A DNA stretch of 64,000 bases from Streptococcus australis. GTDB lineage: Bacteria > Bacillota > Bacilli > Lactobacillales > Streptococcaceae. Positions 35,123-45,236 of the stretch are shown piece by piece; position 1 is the stretch's first letter, and every line of letters starts with the position of its first letter. Under the pieces are notes generated by a model. It was not told the origin of the DNA, made no database searches, and saw nothing but the letters and a program-made list of their open reading frames with translations. The stretch covers positions 87,825 to 151,824 of the forward strand of contig NZ_RJPZ01000003.1 in NCBI RefSeq assembly GCF_003943615.1, written 5' to 3'. A program made the translations under genes and the position numbers.

Positions 35123-38100
35123 TTACTTTTTACGATGGAAAAATGAGGCCAAGCCTGCAAAGAAAGCTACTACAAGCGTGATGAACAGCTCACGTGAAGT
35201 CACTCCGAGAGAGTCCGACGTCGATTTTGCTTCGGATACAGAAGCAGCCGATTTCTCTCCAGAGGAGCTCATCTGAGGAGTCGCTTGACTTTCTGAATGA
35301 GATTGGCTTGCCGAGCTAGAAGTAGACCTACTCGTTGAAAGAGAAGTCGATTCCGATAAGAGCTGGCTTGCTTTTGATGAAACAAGTGTGCTCCTTGGTT
35401 CCTGAGGGCTCGCCGAAGCAGACTCGTACACCACTGTAGATTCGTTTACCGCGTTTGAAGCCAAGGCGGAAACGGATGACCAACTTGATGTCAGTGACAT
35501 CGAATAACTAGACGAAGTCGATCTATCTGTCGAAGGCTGGTTGGATGCACTCACTTGGAGCGATGCTGATGCCAATGTTGAGATAGACCCAGATGTTGAG
35601 GCTGACTCTAAGGCAGAAGCTTGGTTACTTGAAGTTGGCACGCTAGTGGATGCCGAAGTCAATTCAGAGACTTGCTTAGTTGAGGCAGATTCTGAGGCAC
35701 TTGCTGAAACCGATGTAGAATTCAAAACAGACTCGGAGCTACTTACTGATAATGACTCAATAGTGGACACTGAAGCAGATGCCGAAGCTGACGCCAACTC
35801 AGATGCTTGCGTGCGTGAAGTGGATTCAGAGCTACTGATTGAAACAGACTCTGAACTCAAGACTGATTCTGAGGCACTTGCTGAAATCGACGCACTTGCT
35901 TCTGACACACTTATCGATGCTGAAGTTGACACGCTAGTGGATTCTGAAGTCAACCCAGATACTGAGGCAGACTGAAGTTCAGACGACTCCACTTGAGCTA
36001 CAGATGCTGATGTGCTGGTTGAAACTGAATCAGATGCTGAAACAGATTCCAACTCTGAAGCTTGTTTGCGTGAGGTTGATTCTGAGGCGCTTGCTGAAAC
36101 CGATGTAGAATTCAAAACAGACTCTGAGATACTTACTGATACTGACTCACTAGTTGAAACTGACTCTGAGGATGAAGCGGATGCCAATTCAGAGGCTTGC
36201 GTGCGTGAAGTGGATTCAGAGCTACTGATTGAAACAGACTCGGAATTTAAGACTGATTCGGATGCGCTTGCCGAAACTGACTCTCTAGATTCTGAAGCAC
36301 TTGTTGACGCTGAAACGGAAACGCTCGTTGATTCCGAAGCCAACTCAGATACGGATGCAGACTGAAGTTCAGAAGATTCCATTTGAGCTACGGATGCTGA
36401 AGTGCTGGTTGAAACTGACTCTGAGGCTGAAACTGATTCCAACTCTGAACTATGTTTGCTTGAGGTTGATTCAGAGGTACTGGTCGAAACAGATTCTGAA
36501 CTCAAGATTGATTCGGATGCGCTTGCTGAAACTGATGTAGAATTCAAAACAGACTCGGAGCTACTTACTGATAATGACTCAATAGTGGACACTGAAGCAG
36601 ATGCCGACGCCGACGCCAACTCAGATGCTTGCTTGCGTGAAGTTGATTCAGAGCTACTGATTGAAACAGACTCTGAACTCAAGACTGATTCTGAGGCACT
36701 TGCTGAAATTGACTCTCTAGATTCTGAAGCACTTGTTGACGCTGAAACAGAATCGCTTAGTGATTTCGAAGTCAACTCTGATGTTTGCTTACTTGAGGTA
36801 GATTCTGAGCCACTTGCTGAAACTGATTCAGAATTCAAGACAGATTCAGAGCTACTTGTTGAGGCTGACTCTGAGGCTGAAACAGATTCCAATTCTGAGC
36901 TTTGTTTGCTTGAGGTTGATTCAGAGGTACTTGTTGAAACCGATGTAGAATTCAAAACAGACTCTGAGATACTTACTGATACTGACTCACTAGTTGAAAC
37001 TGACTCTGAGGATGAAGCGGATGCCAATTCAGAGGCTTGCGTGCGTGAAGTGGATTCAGAGCTACTGATTGAAACAGACTCGGAATTTAAGACTGATTCG
37101 GATGCGCTTGCTGAAACCGATGTAGAATTCAAAACAGACTCTGAGTTACTTACCGATTCAGACTCACTGGTTGACACTGACTCCGAGGCTGAAGCGGACG
37201 TCAACTCAGATGCTTGCTTGTATGAAGTTGATTCAGAACTACTGATTGAAACAGACTCGGAACTCAAGACTGAATTAGATGCACTTGCCGAAATCGACGC
37301 ACTTGTTGATGCTGAAACGGAAACGCTGGTTGATTTCGAAGTCAACTCAGAAACTGAGGCTGATTGAAGTTCAGAAGATTCCATTTGAGCTACAGACGCT
37401 GATGTGCTGGTTGAAACTGAATCAGATGCTGAAACAGATTCCAACTCTGAAGCTTGTTTGCGTGAGGTTGATTCTGAGGAGCTTGCTGAAACCGATGTAG
37501 AATTCAAAACAGACTCGGAGCTACTTACTGATACTGACTCACTAGTTGACACTGAATCAGATGCCGAAGCGGATACCAATTCAGAGGCTTGCTTGCGTGA
37601 GGTTGATTCTGATGTACTGATTGAAACAGACTCGGAATTCAAGACTGAATCAGATGCACTTGCTGAAATCGACGCACTTGTTGATGCTGAAACGGAAACG
37701 CTGGTTGATACCGAAGTCAACTCAGAGACTGAGGCTGATTGAAGTTCAGAAGATTCCATTTGAGCTACAGATTCTGAAGTACTTGTTGAGACTGATGCAA
37801 TCGATTCTGACACAGACAGGGAACTACTTAATGACTCAGAAGCGGTTTTCTCTGAAGTTGATAGAGAGCTGCTTACTGATTCCGAAACGGTTGCCTCTGA
37901 GGCTGATACCGAAGCGCTTGTCGATGCTGAAGAGATCGACTCCGATACAGACATGGATCCACTCACTGATTCAGAAGCGGACTTCTCTGAAGCTGATAAA
38001 GAGCTACTTACCGATTCCGATACAGAGACCTCTGATGCCGATACCGAAGCACTTGTTGATGCTGAAGAGATCGACTCCGATACAGACACAGATCCACTTA

Positions 38101-41100
38101 ATGATTCAGAAACTGTTTTCTCTGAAGTTGATAGAGAGCTACTTAATGATTCAGAAACGGCTACCTCTGATGCTGATAGAGAAGCACTTGCCGATGCTGA
38201 AGAGATCGACTCCGATACAGACAGAGATCCACTCTCTGATTCAGAAACTAACTTCTCTGAGCCTGACAAGGAGCTACTTACCGATTCGGAAGCTAATGCC
38301 TCTGAAGCCGATACCGAAGCACTTATTGATGCTGAAGAGATCGACTCCGATACAGACACAGATCCACTTAATGATTCAGAAACTGTTTTCTCTGAAGTTG
38401 ATAGAGAGCTGCTTACTGATTCCGAAACGGTTGCCTCTGAGGCTGATACCGAAGCGCTTGTCGATGCTGAAGAGATCGACTCCGATACAGACAGCGATCC
38501 GCTCTCTGATTCGGATGCAGACTTCTCTGAAGCTGACATCGAAGTACTCGTTGAGGCTGATGCAACTGACTCCGATACAGACAGGGAGCCACTCACTGAT
38601 TCAGAAGCGGTTTTCTCTGAAGCTGATAAAGAGCTACTTGCCGATGCTGAAGCGATTGACTCTGATACAGATAAGGAACCACTTAATGATTCAGAAGCTG
38701 ACTTCTCTGAGGCTGATAGAGAGCTACTTAATGATTCAGAAACGTCTACCTCTGATGCTGATAGAGAAGCACTTGCCGATGCTGAAGTGATGGACTCCGA
38801 TACAGACAACGATCCACTCTCTGATTCAGAAACTAACTTCTCTGAGGCTGACAAGGAGCTACTTACCGATGCTGAGGCAGAGACCTCTGAATCATTCTGC
38901 AAATCAGACTGAGAAGAAGATAGCGATTGAGATTCAAGTACCTGTGAAATGGATAGACTATCTGATACTGAGTCACTACTTGACACCGACTCAGATAAGG
39001 AGGTTGATTGACGAGCCGACAGAGAAACAGCTGCAGATAGAGATTGAGACTCTGAAGCAACTACTTGTGAGCTGCTTTCTGAGTAGGAAAGACTATCTTG
39101 TGCTGACATCGAATGAGAAGCTGAATAACTGAGTGATTGAGATCGCAATTCAGAAGGAGTCATTCTTCGGTAATAGTAATTCACACTCTTCGATGGCGAG
39201 TAACTCACCCCGGTCGAAACTGTATGATAAAACTTAGAAAATCCGTCAGCGCCTTGCAGTGATGCATCATCACCCACAATATGGCTACCACTCAGCTGTG
39301 CCTGCTTTTCTGGAGCGGAAGTATATGGTTTACGAAAAGAATATTCCTTACCCGTTTTTTCATCCGTATAGCTTACCTTCTCTGTCAAGGAGAACCAACC
39401 TGAGATTTTTAACTTAAAGTTTTTTCCATCTGAAAAATCAGGAGTAACTGTAAGAGAATAATCTTCTTTCTTGCTTTTTACCTCTCGCGTCTCAAGATGT
39501 TCAAAGGTTTCATTCCAATGATCGTTTCTAAAGGCCTTTTCATACACTAAGGTATAATTTGCAAGATCAAATACTGTACCGTTATCTCCTTTGCGGTAAT
39601 TCCATAGTTTAGAAGGATCCAAGACATAGTATTTTAAGGTATAATCACCATTTGGACTCGTTACTTCTCGGACAAGCTTAATATAGTGGTCTCTTGCCCC
39701 TCCTCGATAGGTTTCGACAGTCTGTTTCCCGACTTCACTAAGATCAAAGACACCAGACATCTTATTCTGATGATAGTCTACCAGTGGAACTTGCACAAAT
39801 CCGTCCAATTGTCGAGCAGCTGAAGCTGTGTACTCCTGACCTTCAATACCAACCTGGGCATAAGAGGCCAAAACAGTTTCTCTACCATTCGGAACGTAAG
39901 CTCCTTGCCGGAATTCTCCCTTGTCGTCAACGAGCTTGTAATAAGTGACGTGTTCAGCACTTCGTGATGGGACAATTGATGCTACGGTCGATGGTGCATA
40001 AATACCTACATTCTTAGGTTCTACCACATCATAAAGCTGATGGATCATAAACTTAGGAGTCTGGTAATCCACACTTTGCATCCGTATAACTCCAGGTTTC
40101 CCATCATCATAAATTGAGTAAGAAACCCTATATTGGCGGTTTGTATCTGAACCTGTTAATTCCTTTGGTAAATCAAATTCAACCACACTATTTGCTTTAA
40201 CTGTTTGAGCAAAAACCTCCGTACCACTAGATTTTTTAACCAGACGGAAGTATACATCGAGACCTTTAGGAGTAGTTGAACCAATCGAGCTACGGTCGAC
40301 GGATAAGGTTGCATAATAATCCAGAGGGTCCGGCTTCACTCGATTAACGAAATCCCAAATAGCAAAGGTATAGCGCGTCACATCATGTTTCTCAGACAGA
40401 GACTTAAGAGTCACAGGATCGAGATTTATTACCGATTTATCTAAATTCGGATCCTTTTCTATGTCTTCATATTTCAAAGCAACGTCTTCTATGCTAGCCC
40501 CGTTTCGATCATCCAAATTAGGAGTGATATTGGACAACTCTTTAGAGTCTGTTACGATTTCATAAATCGGTGCCAACTGAGCTACAATAGCAGGTTTGCC
40601 GTTTACACTGCTATTCCCCACAAAACCTGTCGCTTTCAGTACAAGCATCATTTCATCAACAGACTTATTTAATCGTTGACGTTGATCCACATAGGCTTGC
40701 ATCGCCACATGTTCATTAAGCAACTGAGTACCAGTTGACAATTCTGTTTGTACCTTAGCAATCGCAACTGAGAGAGCTGTTTTCTGATCCGCATCTGCAA
40801 GGTTTGAGGCATGATTTTCAGCCATCTGGGTCAATAAGGTAGCCTCTGACATATTCTGTTCCAAGATAGCCTTATCCGTTGCTCCTAGAACCGTTTCGGT
40901 CGTTTCCTCGTTTGACTCTGATGTCGTCAATGTTTCTGAAGTAGATTCACTCTGAGACACAGAAAGACTCTCAGATGTTTGCTCGCCTAAAGAGGCAGAA
41001 GAACTTGTCGATTCTAGACTTTCTTCTGACATTGATCTAGCATCAGATACAGAACCAATCACCAAGCTATTCGCTTCTGCTAAGGTTTCTTTCTGTAATT

Positions 41101-41404
41101 CAGAAGTTGTAGCCACATCAACACCTGCTTCATCCGCATAAGCCGTATTGATAATGGCGGTGGCACCAACAGTTGCTCCCGTCGCCAATAAGCCTTTCAG
41201 TACGAATTGACTTGTAGAACGGATCCCATACCGCTCCTTATCTGACTTCGTTCCGACTGTTGTTTTCACTTCTCCACGAACAATTTTAAATAAACCTAAG
41301 GTAGAATTTTCAGATCGAACCCAATGCTTCCCAGACTTGATTAACTTGAAACGAGTCGTTCGATCCAGCTCCCTAACTTTTCCATTCAAACGTTTAAATA
41401 ACAT
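35123..41404 (-). CDS. Serine-rich repeat adhesin SRRP1 (accessory Sec substrate)
   Basis: A 2093-residue surface glycoprotein precursor. Order: an accessory Sec-type signal (residues 1-90) with the KxYKxGKxW motif RFKLIKSGKHWVR, a glycine-rich core GLLATGATVGATA and likely cleavage after AYA; a short serine-rich block (about 91-175); a non-repeat head (about 176-745); a long serine-rich repeat (about 750-2045); and a hydrophobic anchor with RKK tail. The head from about 344 (YTFAIWDF) to 745 (YYYRR) is homologous to the head of the 52494-59273 adhesin. The sorting site reads LGVTS rather than LPxTG. Predicted O-glycosylated by GtfA/GtfB and exported by SecA2/SecY2. The ATG at 41404 has an AGGGG site and a promoter at 41435-41462. 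Confidence 0.93.
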   Translation of the reverse strand: MLFKRLNGKVRELDRTTRFKLIKSGKHWVRSENSTLGLFKIVRGEVKTTVGTKSDKERYGIRSTSQFVLKGLLATGATVGATAIINTAYADEAGVDVATTSELQKETLAEANSLVIGSVSDARSMSEESLESTSSSASLGEQTSESLSVSQSESTSETLTTSESNEETTETVLGATDKAILEQNMSEATLLTQMAENHASNLADADQKTALSVAIAKVQTELSTGTQLLNEHVAMQAYVDQRQRLNKSVDEMMLVLKATGFVGNSSVNGKPAIVAQLAPIYEIVTDSKELSNITPNLDDRNGASIEDVALKYEDIEKDPNLDKSVINLDPVTLKSLSEKHDVTRYTFAIWDFVNRVKPDPLDYYATLSVDRSSIGSTTPKGLDVYFRLVKKSSGTEVFAQTVKANSVVEFDLPKELTGSDTNRQYRVSYSIYDDGKPGVIRMQSVDYQTPKFMIHQLYDVVEPKNVGIYAPSTVASIVPSRSAEHVTYYKLVDDKGEFRQGAYVPNGRETVLASYAQVGIEGQEYTASAARQLDGFVQVPLVDYHQNKMSGVFDLSEVGKQTVETYRGGARDHYIKLVREVTSPNGDYTLKYYVLDPSKLWNYRKGDNGTVFDLANYTLVYEKAFRNDHWNETFEHLETREVKSKKEDYSLTVTPDFSDGKNFKLKISGWFSLTEKVSYTDEKTGKEYSFRKPYTSAPEKQAQLSGSHIVGDDASLQGADGFSKFYHTVSTGVSYSPSKSVNYYYRRMTPSELRSQSLSYSASHSMSAQDSLSYSESSSQVVASESQSLSAAVSLSARQSTSLSESVSSSDSVSDSLSISQVLESQSLSSSQSDLQNDSEVSASASVSSSLSASEKLVSESESGSLSVSESITSASASASLSASEVDVSESLSSSLSASEKSASESLSGSLSVSESIASASASSSLSASEKTASESVSGSLSVSESVASASTSTSMSASEKSASESESGSLSVSESISSASTSASVSASEATVSESVSSSLSTSEKTVSESLSGSVSVSESISSASISASVSASEALASESVSSSLSGSEKLVSESESGSLSVSESISSASASASLSASEVAVSESLSSSLSTSEKTVSESLSGSVSVSESISSASTSASVSASEVSVSESVSSSLSASEKSASESVSGSMSVSESISSASTSASVSASEATVSESVSSSLSTSEKTASESLSSSLSVSESIASVSTSTSESVAQMESSELQSASVSELTSVSTSVSVSASTSASISASASDSVLNSESVSISTSESTSRKQASELVSASASDSVSTSESVSVSSSESVLNSTSVSASSSESTSRKQASELESVSASDSVSTSTSASVAQMESSELQSASVSELTSKSTSVSVSASTSASISASASNSVLSSESVSISSSESTSYKQASELTSASASESVSTSESESVSNSESVLNSTSVSASASESVLNSESVSISSSESTSRTQASELASASSSESVSTSESVSVSISESVLNSTSVSTSTSESTSSKQSSELESVSASESASTSSSESVLNSESVSASGSESTSSKQTSELTSKSLSDSVSASTSASESRESISASASESVLSSESVSISSSESTSRKQASELASASASASVSTIESLSVSSSESVLNSTSVSASASESILSSESVSTSTSESTSSKHSSELESVSASESVSTSTSASVAQMESSELQSASVSELASESTSVSVSASTSASESRESVSASASESVLNSESVSISSSESTSRTQASELASASSSESVSTSESVSVSISESVLNSTSVSASASESTSRKQASELESVSASDSVSTSTSASVAQVESSELQSASVSGLTSESTSVSTSASISVSEASASISASASESVLSSESVSISSSESTSRTQASELASASASASVSTIESLSVSSSESVLNSTSVSASASESASTKQVSELTSASTSVPTSSNQASALESASTSGSISTLASASLQVSASNQPSTDRSTSSSYSMSLTSSWSSVSALASNAVNESTVVYESASASPQEPRSTLVSSKASQLLSESTSLSTSRSTSSSASQSHSESQATPQMSSSGEKSAASVSEAKSTSDSLGVTSRELFITLVVAFFAGLASFFHRKK
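35270..39140 (-). repeat. Serine-rich repeat region of SRRP1
   Basis: Nearly every second residue is Ser, mostly as Ser-Ala/Val/Thr/Glu pairs. Two textures are visible. From about 37780 to 38900 there are short units such as SASEKTASES plus SGSLSVSESI repeated many times. From about 35560 to 37780 there are longer modules with RKQASEL and a non-serine insert AQMESSELQSASVSEL, which recurs four times (near 35963-36000, 36355-36391, 37356-37391 and 37732-37767). The first and last intervals are both close to 380-395 bp. Confidence 0.9.
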
Positions 41405-41434
41405 GAATATCCCCTAAACATTATAGTCATTAAT

Positions 41435-41462
41435 ATTATACATCATTACTATACATATTCAA
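41435..41462 (-). promoter_or_regulatory. SRRP1 promoter
   Basis: Minus strand TTGAAT (41462-41457), 16-bp spacer, TATAAT (41440-41435), about 30 bp before the start codon. It closely resembles the SRRP2 promoter. Confidence 0.7.
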
Positions 41463-41565
41463 GTAATTTGAGGTAGATAACCATTCAATTTTCAAAAAAT
41501 TTCCTTCCCAAAAGTAATTCCGTTTTCTTTTACTAAAATCCGTGAAATCTACTAGGGTAAAATAG

Positions 41566-41600
41566 AAAAAAAGAACCTCAAAATGAGATTCTTTTGTAGA
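41566..41600 (-). terminator. Terminator after SRRP2
   Basis: AAGAATCTCA-TTT-TGAGGTTCTT stem (one G-U) with seven Ts on the minus strand, 45-80 bp after the SRRP2 stop. With the promoter at 41435, SRRP1 and SRRP2 are separate transcripts. Confidence 0.8.
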
Positions 41601-41643
41601 CACTTTGAATACTAGATGGGTGTTTCCCTATAAAAAAATACCG

Positions 41644-44600
41644 TTATTCTTCCTCTTCTTTTTTACGGCGTCCCAATAGAGTTAGTCCAATGAAAGATGC
41701 AAGAGTAGCAAATAAGGTTGATGTCGCAGATTTCTTTTCACCAGTTGCTAGAAGAACGGCTTTCGATGAGCTTTCTTTATTGGATAGGATCACTGGAGTA
41801 GAAGAGGATAGGGACTGAATGAGCACTCCCGAAGTCCCACCAGAATGAGCTTCACTTGCTGAATCTAGCATTGAAACGGACTGAGAATGACTGATTGACT
41901 CTGATTGTCTATGCGAGTTAAATGAGGACTCTAAAAGGGTTTCGCTTCTTGAGATCGAACCACTCAAGGATTCTGATGACGACTCGGTTAGACTGAGTGA
42001 ATCAGACTGACTGTTAGACCTAGACTCCGGTGTCGAAACAGACTCACTTGATGGAGCAGATTGACTCGAAGAACTCGAAATAGATTCTGAACTCCTTACA
42101 AACTCGGATTGAGAAGCCGACATAGATTCACTGGCGAAAATTGAGGTACTCATGAATTTAGAGACTGACTCTGATAACATGGCTGATGTCAGCTGGCTTG
42201 TCGACTCGAACTGGGAAGTTGAAACCGACTCTCTTGTAGAATCCAAGGTACTCAAAGAAATGGATTCTGATTCAGAACTACTATGCAATTGACTATCAAA
42301 GACAACTTGAGAAGCTGAAACACTTTGAGAGTCTGAAAGGGATTCTAAGATACTTGCCGACGCAGACTGGCTGACCGACTCGGATTGAGAAGTCGAGATA
42401 GAATCACTTGTGGAAACAGAGGTGCTCAACGAGTCCGAGACTATTTCTGAGACACTTGCCGACGCAGACTGGCTGATCGACTCCGACTCAGAGGTCGAAA
42501 TAGAATTGCTTGTAGAAGCCAAAGTACTCAACGAGTCTGAGGCTGATTCGGAAACACTTGCCGAGACTGACTGACTTAACGACCCTGACTCAGATTTCGA
42601 AATAGACTCACTGGCGGAAATCGAGGTGCTCAACGAGTCCGAGACTATTTCTGAGACACTTGCCGACGCAGACTGGCTGATCGACTCCGACTCAGAGGTC
42701 GAAATAGAATTGCTTGTAGAAATCAAAGTACTCAACGAGTCTGAGGCTGATTCGGAAACACTTGCCGAGACTGACTGACTTAACGACCCTGACTCGCTTT
42801 CGGAAACTGAAGCACTCTCCGATTCTGAAATTGATTTTGAGCTACTTGCTGACATCGACTGACTGATCGACCCTGACTCAAAGGTCGAAACAGAATTGCT
42901 TGTAGAAATCAAAGTACTCAACGAGTCTGAGGCTGATTTCGAGACTGATTCGGAAACAATTGCCGATAGCGACTGACTGACCAACTCGGATTGAGAAGTC
43001 GAAATTGATTCACTTGTGGAAACAGAGGTACCCAAAGAGCCTGAGACTGACTCGGAAACACTTGCCGATACCGACTGACTGATCGACTCGGATTCTGAGG
43101 TCGAAGCTGACTCACTTGTGAAAACCGAGGTACTCATGGAGTCAGAGACTGACTCTGAAATACTTGCCGACGCAGACTGGCTTACCGACTGACTGATCGA
43201 CTCGGATTCTGAGGTCGAAACTGAAGCACTCGTGAAAACAGAGGTACTCAAGGATTCGGAGACACTTACCGATACTGACTGACTTAACGACTCTGACTGA
43301 GAAGTCGAAAGAGACTCACTGGCCGAAACCGAAGCGCTCAAGGATTCGGAGATTGTTTCTGAAACACTTGCCGATGCAGACTGGCTGATCGACTCGGATT
43401 GAGAGATTGAAACTGACTCACTTGTAGAAACCGAGATACTTAACGATTCTGAGATCGACTCTGATACACTTGCCGATACCGACTGACTAATCGACTCGGA
43501 TTCTGAAGTCGAAAGAGACTCACTTGCTAAAACAGAGGTACTCAAAGACTCTGAACCACTTACAGATTTTGACTGACTCTCCGATACCACCAAACTGACT
43601 GATGTAGACTCACTCTCTGAGGCCAAAGCAGATTCTGAACGTCTTTCTGATTCTAAAACACTCAAAGATTGAGATGTCGCTTTTGATACCGAGAGACTTG
43701 TAGAAAGCGAGGTGCTTTGAGAAGCGACGATTGATGTTGAAGCACTCTCCGATTCTGAATAGTTGTCAGACAAAGACTCTGATAACTTAGCCGATTGCGA
43801 CCGCATTTGAGAAGTACTTTGCGCTTCAGATACGCTCTGTGAATAACTCACCGAGAGCGACTGCGTTCGAGGATCCTCTGTCAAAGGCACCTTCACAGTA
43901 TTGGACGTATCATCCTTGAAGACAACCGTAATTTCTCCAGTTGCAGAGACTGAATAACTCTTAAAATCTTTGGACGCCAGTAGACGTGGATTTGCCTCCT
44001 TGAACTTTTCCCAAATCTGCGCTTTTTCAGACTCTGTCAGATTGGTCAAATCAGTCACTTGAGTATTAGAAGTCACTGGAGCAATCGGATTTCGGATGCC
44101 ATCATTTTGAGGCAAGACTTTAATACGGAAAGAACGGTCAAGAAACTGATTTCTAGAATTGGTAAAACGAACCGTGATTGTATAAGTTTTCCCAGGTTCG
44201 ACAACCTCTGTACCTCCCACTTTTCCTTCGATCAACATGGGCGCAAAAGGCGATTTCAAGGTTGCATTGGGAACGAGAACCCCCTCAACCCGTTCACTAT
44301 TGGGAGCATAGCCCATATAGGTGAGAATGACGCCACCATTTTGCTCTCTCACAATGTACTGCAACCTAATCGGATCAGAATTATAAGCTGTAATGAGATG
44401 ATTATTTGCAGGACCACTCATGACAAAAGGAGCACGAAATGCACTGTCCGCTTCTAAGGCACCACCTGTACGCAGATCTCTCTTCCCTGATTGCTCTCTT
44501 AACACAGCATTGACCAAGCGATTCCGGGTAGACTTGACCTGAAGAAGAGTCGCCTCTCCATCTTGATTCGGATCGGCTAATTGGTTACGGATCGCTTCCA

Positions 44601-45195
44601 GAGCCCCTTCCGCTTCCAACACAAGTCCTTCTCCATCCTTCAATTCTTTCGCTTGTTCTATATACGAATAAAGATCTCGGGCAATACTTTGAAGCTGTTT
44701 TTCCCGAGCAGGATCTGAGACGGCTACAGCCTTTTGATTCCCATTTGAAAGGACGCTAGCTTCCGTCATTGAAGTAGAGCGTACTTCTGAATGCGTCATG
44801 GACAAAGTAGTAGAAAGAGAGCCACTCTGTGAGTCTAATGGAGACCACTCGCTCGTAGACAGACTCGTCGTTGACGACTGTCCCACACTGCTCAGCACTA
44901 AGCTATCTTTGCCTACTACGCCCACTTCCGAAGCTATTTCTGACTGTAAAGTTGGACCTGCTAGCTCATCAGCATCCGTCGGATGCACGATTGACGTAGC
45001 ACCCATAATAGAACCAGTAGCAATCAAACCTTTTAAGGCTATAGATCTTGGAGCATCCATACTAGAATAATTGGAAACATCTCTTTCTTTTTTAGGGCGC
45101 AAAAAAGAAGCATTCGAACAGGCTACTCGAATCCAATGTTTCCCTGATTTCACTAATTTAAATCTTGTCACTCTATTCCATGTTTTTTTCAGCAA
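41644..45195 (-). CDS. Serine-rich repeat adhesin SRRP2 (accessory Sec substrate)
   Basis: An 1183-residue surface glycoprotein precursor. The signal (residues 1-75) has RFKLVKSGKHWIR and the glycine-rich core GLIATGSIMGATS. A short serine-rich block follows, then a binding region (about 160-460) and serine-rich repeats (about 465-1130). The binding region has an Ig/cadherin-like part ending TVRFTNSRNQFLDRSFRIKV and a small LTESEKAQIWEKFKEANP module like the 'unique' domain of GspB-type proteins. No clear Siglec YTRY motif is seen. The sorting motif reads LLATG instead of LPATG. The start is a TTG (45195) with a weak AGGGG site. It shares the accessory Sec machinery with SRRP1. Confidence 0.9.
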   Translation of the reverse strand: MLKKTWNRVTRFKLVKSGKHWIRVACSNASFLRPKKERDVSNYSSMDAPRSIALKGLIATGSIMGATSIVHPTDADELAGPTLQSEIASEVGVVGKDSLVLSSVGQSSTTSLSTSEWSPLDSQSGSLSTTLSMTHSEVRSTSMTEASVLSNGNQKAVAVSDPAREKQLQSIARDLYSYIEQAKELKDGEGLVLEAEGALEAIRNQLADPNQDGEATLLQVKSTRNRLVNAVLREQSGKRDLRTGGALEADSAFRAPFVMSGPANNHLITAYNSDPIRLQYIVREQNGGVILTYMGYAPNSERVEGVLVPNATLKSPFAPMLIEGKVGGTEVVEPGKTYTITVRFTNSRNQFLDRSFRIKVLPQNDGIRNPIAPVTSNTQVTDLTNLTESEKAQIWEKFKEANPRLLASKDFKSYSVSATGEITVVFKDDTSNTVKVPLTEDPRTQSLSVSYSQSVSEAQSTSQMRSQSAKLSESLSDNYSESESASTSIVASQSTSLSTSLSVSKATSQSLSVLESERRSESALASESESTSVSLVVSESQSKSVSGSESLSTSVLASESLSTSESESISQSVSASVSESISESLSISVSTSESVSISQSESISQSASASVSETISESLSASVSASESLSTSQSESLSQSVSVSVSESLSTSVFTSASVSTSESESISQSVSQSASASISESVSDSMSTSVFTSESASTSESESISQSVSASVSESVSGSLGTSVSTSESISTSQSELVSQSLSAIVSESVSKSASDSLSTLISTSNSVSTFESGSISQSMSASSSKSISESESASVSESESGSLSQSVSASVSESASDSLSTLISTSNSISTSESESISQSASASVSEIVSDSLSTSISASESISKSESGSLSQSVSASVSESASDSLSTLASTSNSISTSESESISQSASASVSEIVSDSLSTSVSTSDSISTSQSESVSQSASASILESLSDSQSVSASQVVFDSQLHSSSESESISLSTLDSTRESVSTSQFESTSQLTSAMLSESVSKFMSTSIFASESMSASQSEFVRSSESISSSSSQSAPSSESVSTPESRSNSQSDSLSLTESSSESLSGSISRSETLLESSFNSHRQSESISHSQSVSMLDSASEAHSGGTSGVLIQSLSSSTPVILSNKESSSKAVLLATGEKKSATSTLFATLASFIGLTLLGRRKKEEEE
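41790..43880 (-). repeat. Serine-rich repeat region of SRRP2
   Basis: Repeating Ser-x units such as SESISQSVSASVSESISESL and variants with ISTSESESISQSASAS. Near-identical blocks of about 190-260 bp recur, for example around 42365-42525 and 42620-42720, which indicates recent tandem duplication. Different in texture from the SRRP1 repeats (Gln-rich SQS pairs rather than ASE pairs). Confidence 0.88.
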
Positions 45196-45236
45196 GGTAA
45201 GGATGCCCCTCTCTCCTCAAAAATTATTCTCTCTTG

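Noticed and set aside
35541..38912. Series of long plus-strand open frames (up to 389 codons) rich in Asp, Glu, Thr and Ser
   Set aside because: They run antisense to the serine-rich repeat of SRRP1. Their composition mirrors the repeated Ser codons, and they have no ribosome sites or independent promoters.
40360..40385. VTRY in the SRRP1 head as a Siglec-type sialic acid motif (YTRY)
   Set aside because: It lies in the segment homologous to YYTYAIWD of the YSIRK adhesin, where Thr-Arg is not kept, and no Ig-like V-set pattern surrounds it.
35270..43880. CRISPR-like regular repetition
   Set aside because: The repeats are coding, in frame and Ser-rich, without conserved direct repeats separated by unique spacers. 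No cas genes are present.
35123..45195. Naming SRRP1 or SRRP2 as Fap1, GspB, SrpA or PsrP
   Set aside because: The signal type and repeats are shared with all of these, but the heads do not clearly match one, so no gene symbol is given.
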